Below are positions 63,001 through 64,000 of a stretch of DNA of 64,000 bases, in pieces. Location of the stretch: assembly GCF_003990915.1 (NCBI RefSeq), contig NZ_BHXQ01000001.1, positions 62,001 through 126,000 of the forward strand, read 5' to 3'. Position 1 is the first letter of the stretch; each line of letters opens with the position of its first letter. A program made the translations under genes and the position numbers. Under the pieces are notes generated by a model that was not told the DNA's origin, did no database searches, and saw nothing but the letters and a program-made list of their open reading frames with translations. The DNA comes from Chryseotalea sanaruensis (GTDB taxonomy: Bacteria > Bacteroidota > Bacteroidia > Cytophagales > Cyclobacteriaceae).

Positions 63001-64000
63001 GAAGATGAGAGATGTAAGCCTTGTTGCCGAGTTGTCAAGTCCATCATCATCAACCTTAAATGTAAGTATGGGCATTTTAGTGCCGATAGTATTGGAAACG
63101 GACGATAATGTAGCTGCTGCAGAAACTGTAGTGAGTACACCAGCCACAGCTGTAGCCGTTGTTGATTGACTTGCAGCATTTACACCATCTGTTACAGTTG
63201 TGTTAAAGCAAACATTAGCATTGTTAAATTCATATGCCTTGAAGTGATAGCTTGTGGTCGCATTAAGATCAGTTACGGTTACGTTAACTCCTGTTCCAAC
63301 GTAAATAGGAAAATAGTCTTCAGAAGGAACAACAATAGCTGGAGTACCTGCCCCATAAGTAGTACTTGCTGTATAAGAGGTGCCGTTGACAGGATTCTCA
63401 TTTGAAGATGCTCCATTTCTTGCAAATACTGCAATCTGATCTCCATTTCCACGCGTCCAATTTACCTGCATCTGACCCTCAGAAACAGTACTGAAACTAA
63501 TACCACTTGCCTGTGTTGAGGGTTCGATACATGGTGTGGTCTGGTTTCCTTCCAGTGGTGAAGAGTCTTTATAATTGATTGACTCACCGCTACCTGCGAA
63601 TGAATATATTCTGTAATAATAATTGGTTACCGGATCTAATCCACTTTCGTTAAAGCTTGCAGCTGCTCCTGAATAAACAACCACTCCATTTCCTATTGCT
63701 TCTCCTGCGGTGTAAGTCGTTCCATCTACCGGGGCAGTGCTGGCAAATGCGCCTACTCTACGTACTGCGATAAACCCGGTTGAGGGACTGCCTCCGGAGT
63801 TTGCATTAAAGTTTACTGTAAATGAAGTCGGTGTAACTGAAGCAAAGCTAATATTATTGGGCGAGTTTGAGGGTTGTGTTGCCAGCGTACTGCGACTAGC
63901 GGTTGCAGCAGGTGTGAGGTAAGCAGCTGTGGATAATCCTGCACCATTGTATTCGTAAACGGCATAGTGATATACATTGCCGGCAGTAAGGGCTGTTACT
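51052..64000 (-). CDS. Giant Type IX-secreted multidomain surface protein (5' end outside window)
   Basis: The frame is open from the stop at 51052 to the window edge, so at least 4315 residues are visible. The GTG at 63684 is internal, because the frame continues upstream without a stop. From N to C: FN3-like units (PVDGTTYTAGEAIGNG), four or five long Ig-like composite repeats (each with a DANNNLD or ARDANGNLD box), Big_5-like SSYPENGQLNVDPAQS near the middle, a PKD domain (YHWAFGDVNATGNNPNEA), a jelly-roll-like domain with FAIDNVRIGNG, an Omp28/thioredoxin-like domain beginning VLVEGFTNSGSSDARIAAEN, and a T9SS type A sorting tail (FEVYPNPADRELVITL...GVYLIKVES). The Omp28 domain lacks the usual Cys pair. 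It is likely an adhesive or structural surface protein. Confidence 0.94.
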   Translation of the reverse strand, partial: VTALTAGNVYHYAVYEYNGAGLSTAAYLTPAATASRSTLATQPSNSPNNISFASVTPTSFTVNFNANSGGSPSTGFIAVRRVGAFASTAPVDGTTYTAGEAIGNGVVVYSGAAASFNESGLDPVTNYYYRIYSFAGSGESINYKDSSPLEGNQTTPCIEPSTQASGISFSTVSEGQMQVNWTRGNGDQIAVFARNGASSNENPVNGTSYTASTTYGAGTPAIVVPSEDYFPIYVGTGVNVTVTDLNATTSYHFKAYEFNNANVCFNTTVTDGVNAASQSTTATAVAGVLTTVSAAATLSSVSNTIGTKMPILTFKVDDDGLDNSATRLTSLIFRAGTGNDIDDFRDVILGADLTDQYGNTQTTNITIAANTITITNIVSSGAGSNSSNTLGRINDEDEKNLTLNIWLKTTIGGFGSTTPMNVDGRNLSLSLDEADITYNNSGVSSSEILNGTVIQSGGANGEIDVDASAIRVTQQPSAAAIATQALATQPIFEATDVNNNRDINFGNALTVSTTNPDNLGANSPLPAFASGIADFTVSGFNFPNAGTSSMRVTANAINSAYTNSITVTSNTTVAEIFGGVNPGPTLNSSSTNVAILGFSLTTTGSNLDFTSLAASTNVDPDGKFTNIRLIHSTTNDYTTGTLTTLATGTTPGNAIDFTGFTAPINGTPTYYFIVADVEANVSALTPAITLTITPNTSNLGISGSSGVSGAAFASQSYNFDDVTAPTIASLTASADPFYDGTPLLRQTMTIVFSEAMQQCGLCAPVFNITSGNWSVFSQGWTNATTYTVVYQHNGVGQTLNPETFTVDPGNARDLNNNFLLVGGNETFVLDTRNPLSTVTTSSSSVNVGPPAALTQVVTVTYDEAMNPATSPTITFSPTNNFTSAPGAWSVGNTVWTQTFTHNGTVETQAAATAVVSNGSGATDVVGNTDVGDASPSFVIDTRPPSITSITSPTANGSYTTGANIIVRVVFNENISLSGTPTLTLNTGATATFNSAGANNIDFIYTVVGGENTADLDVTNFNLAGATIKDLNNNTANLALPINPNRLIDLRNIRIDTQAPTINEVSTSAVDGSYNTGDVIDIQVEFSENVFVNTFPQLALNSGGVANYFSGSGTTILTFRYIVAAGQNTTDLDYVNINSLTLPGTSLIRDIVNINAVLTLPAPGGVNSISDDKAITIDTVVPTISSVGISPATVLWVDGNGNNFTNATSSQTLTWIVTFSENVTGVDVTDFSLNRTTDADLTFGILGVSGSGSVYTVTLSNVQLLDASSNAQLALNVTDNNSIIDAAGNPLGGPVIGDGAFTGSIAYPADPLNDAFNDYFTIVFPEPSNAATNFNVVTQTPFNLVIDLDHPVAPLVPANYYLIQINESGLAFTDPVDGEYSPDTDLSDGTFSEVISTTTTLPYDLLNYFALTLKSGIDYDFRIISVNFSGLYNSQFLLDYRLGTVLTGTTNTTTAASATLNLLGINTTISALVDTQGEAEAQTNGNMAFVITDETVNSDSAPFKFSALTVFQGTGNDITDWTQAIDGAVLSDGTNSIVASSITNNQIIFTGIPSSGAADLGFINDASFKNYTVKIWLKSSLGGTLPANIDGLNFAFAVNNSSFAYNDTSNDQLSTTLQAAQVVQSGALNNRVNVVASQLAFRTQGTPGTPTQPQPQIGVASNFPIATAPKVYALDANNNLDLGYNESITVNNTNALAQTTTHLAFPAGGILTLSNYSLLATGTTQIRVIGTGATTVSMATSTNVTAVITNLTQITAGAAPEPATISSLSNTLVSAVDNFDFTITDDAGANGTTLEDNDGLPTRISQIRITQGVGNDGILANWNNAIASVRLSDGVNILNGVINVAGTEITFSGMNNTLASDLGYISDGASKTYRLRIVLKGPAGNPIDGSIVDDLDNKDFVFNVNQNDITILASPQSSALQASTTSSGNGNNTVEVVATRLDFTTQPNASQNYDAPINPSPVVKARDANGNLDTDYAGTPAVTSQTPATYTLANTTLTNNNGIITFDPAFNVTSAGNGPAGGITNLFVSSAGLTTAQSISFTVNYSNASDIIKDASFTYPTDIQYINHQTADITGGSGVSLERFLVRDGGLAANDTDGTETVLTGITLAINNWENLRNIALYDGGTELVEVNVATNINIITGELVLSGFEFSANDDNENDLTVKGSFLNTVGDNEVITFSVVSVTARNVTSSQFATTSPVGIVSTANGDENKLEVVATKIDFLVNPNATNISTFTNIDNPYIVLGARDANNNLDSDYTGAVGTVTNSLTLVMNNEPTGNFVAGVYDFAILAPNFQFEQDGEDLTLTVPVTTNNQLGALPTAAVSTQFDVAASFESFITAENGYELPENIPYKDYQATNIENNNSFNLLELVISDGDGDGIPGDIDGAATILNSITFSFENHETIRKIAIYDENDNELQEKDATDFVIVGADGQITFGPLLGITAPDDGRKLFRLRATFFNTPAVIIDNIPVRLSIVSATLGGGSRFYEPVVGYVAGNPPGSLTAPANRNLLEVTATRLDFTTQPASIEGIDQPLSVTPVVEARDNNGIVDLDFNFSATIENGVVPNVTSVNRSFTNGILNFTGLQYLFAGSGTYTVTSNGLSSITGGSTASSVVDVIHVTAIENTNGVVVSPNIQGGSTNVVIFGVDIKALHKTGSEPTLNGFSILFDLPYKSSSTTILKNFRVFESTTGTFAGSTNITAYGGIVTEGRSPIIDPLLSITAQDMVTITFPTPRNLNNSNSTLSYFLLVDVDPTANSNSSRLTPKVLDEGFGSLTNNLLNTTAGSSKANVTGKQYSFASKRPPILISSYPENGQLNVDPAQSTITLTFDVPVWTYDGIAKLYNREDNSLVATLTAANGRYALNEPVAGSVTNPTPLTFNIPPGTVLEADGVYYLTIEPGTFNPLTNTGTGIADDGTNLFGGISYNGTLYFKIASENPPTMITTDETKYYFTPSGGSINASFNQFGKAYFLIVDENDPVPTTAQIKNPSILSGYLGTVAASGVIEIKQIEALQHGIFTTNLIGGTTYDVWMYAENDALPQPVPTLAPFGPKNTNYGAGLGSVGNPTFKITAPPTPTSLYLNKPLYQICANSEALLADPIIIAESNVSEFNIGAQNFNIILPTGFQFDVDVQPDIVLTGTDFDPTQLQFSFLNNTLLNISFLVDANVDLDAITISNLFVIANNADVNGSIRRFAGNAIPTLAEGAVLGTIVSSAATPLSFTNSYSEANNFAAPPIEITDVVTAIPNNFNSSDRSIVRLIPEVPANDYGPSFFTGFSVTNDELSLAQTNPAFNITMVHTDMNGCVSTVAEQYTIYNSVEAIPGLATQQCIINEQFPGLSVSILPLSATILGNALNGYDLLELYADIPETAPASQTINGNDWRSLVNTIPVMQIPAIPSQPYRDYKMDYTKILNANSEALGIAENPYEKFRKLSPKGSIYYDGGSLGKIEFTGKYRSQADASSIIPIRQEVEVFVPAIPVIEIGSSNITNTIVANSKSIPVFCEAGGAIILNGYPAASTGASVGTFTLVSEDGQPIVNYPGSAFVDNGNGTSTLNPMLILGTTNVGITNGYKNLIVRYTYQENNSPCSSIGELTIRIVPNPVSQFTYESEETINTPTVDAYCEGIPLKFNASNSNIANGSISEYHWAFGDVNATGNNPNEATGIDTVHTFTQSLKYNVSLVTTSTFGCSNTSNIAVTVGSIPVADFSFEGVSSIDVTNLSDIGNKDLQSIPGVFPNTLTTTSSVFSDYTTPSGVFDITLTVTSAGGCVDEITKTVVTVPQAAPDASSAFEDTFESDANENDWIPFGTNVSWERGEAAKTTILNGSENGDNVWITNLSGAYNANEASALYSPNFDLTGLDRPIITFDLFTDLDDIDGVVLEYSTDNLNIADPAKVWSRLGSFADQESTGVEWYNKVGIAARPGDQTDGDYGWTETATGWRTAKHKLNFLDVNGQSLPLNNNTQIVFRFAIASTATLKTKDGFAIDNVRIGNGTRTVLVEGFTNSGSSDARIAAENQAINDFVSASEGVEIIKVNYHTAFPGADPFNAMNPDDPGARALYYGIADVPNARLDGSIPVGQNLMFSDWGQREFDKRILDLADANINVTLNESGLEADSIIVEFTPLIDLSTRATVLHVMVVEQEILTSLNTSIGTVPSGETQFNYVLRSMLPNAAGTKFTSLVKDGEKRVALAWAEGSAFAPEDDISVVVFLQDELTKTIYQSFIVRDLGNPKVVTAIEDPSSNSFEVYPNPADRELVITLPAIATKQTPLVMFDQMGKIVREITFEKGEQSKQIDTETLSAGVYLIKVESSAGMFMKKVVISHR

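Overview
The window reads as chromosome from a Bacteroidota bacterium, most likely a soil or aquatic member of the Cytophagales. The evidence is a Type IX secretion C-terminal sorting domain on a giant surface protein, OMP_b-brl-type outer-membrane barrels, TSP3/OmpA proteins, an RHS-derived toxin of the Bacteroidota kind and AT-rich intergenic DNA. No rRNA and no CRISPR array was seen. The only tRNA sequence is a 3' fragment of tRNA-Thr(UGU).

Bases 1-13888 look like the right-hand part of an integrated conjugative or mobilizable element whose left end lies outside the window. Its right end is the displaced 3' half of the tRNA-Thr gene (13841-13888) followed by what looks like the tRNA's native terminator. 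Next to it sits a tyrosine recombinase, then an excisionase-like HTH protein. Further left are a VirD4/TraD-like ATPase without a membrane anchor, a small membrane protein, an iteron-like region and a MobF (TrwC/TraI) relaxase-helicase. The relaxase stretch is visibly richer in G+C than its surroundings. The leftmost 3.3 kb is AT-rich. It carries a secreted RHS-tip protein with a JAMM/JAB metalloprotease-like tail, an overlapping lipoprotein that could be its immunity protein, a small exported-protein gene apparently broken by a stop at codon 3, and a two-TM beta-rich protein.

Bases 13965-44675 are host DNA with a strong envelope and stress theme. They hold an MlaEFD lipid-transport operon with an AraC regulator at its end and a divergent Omp85-like outer-membrane protein. 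Next come DUF892, CsbD and YtxH stress proteins, a PAS histidine kinase, a sigma-54 response regulator with a receiver-only partner, an lmo0937-type micropeptide and an AsmA-like protein. A 2901-residue cyclic beta-1,2-glucan synthase-like enzyme follows, then PRC-barrel, OmpA-type lipoprotein, TSP3-OmpA, AI-2E-type permease, holin-X-like and small barrel proteins. The likely reading is a two-component-controlled osmotic/envelope-stress neighbourhood.

Bases 44967-64000 hold a rhomboid protease, an MsbA-like ABC exporter, a repeat-rich intergenic stretch, a GH1 beta-glucosidase, a histone-H1-like Lys/Ala-rich protein, mnmE, and a T9SS-secreted giant (at least 4315 residues, N-terminus beyond the window). 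The giant combines Ig-like, FN3-like, PKD and Omp28-like domains.
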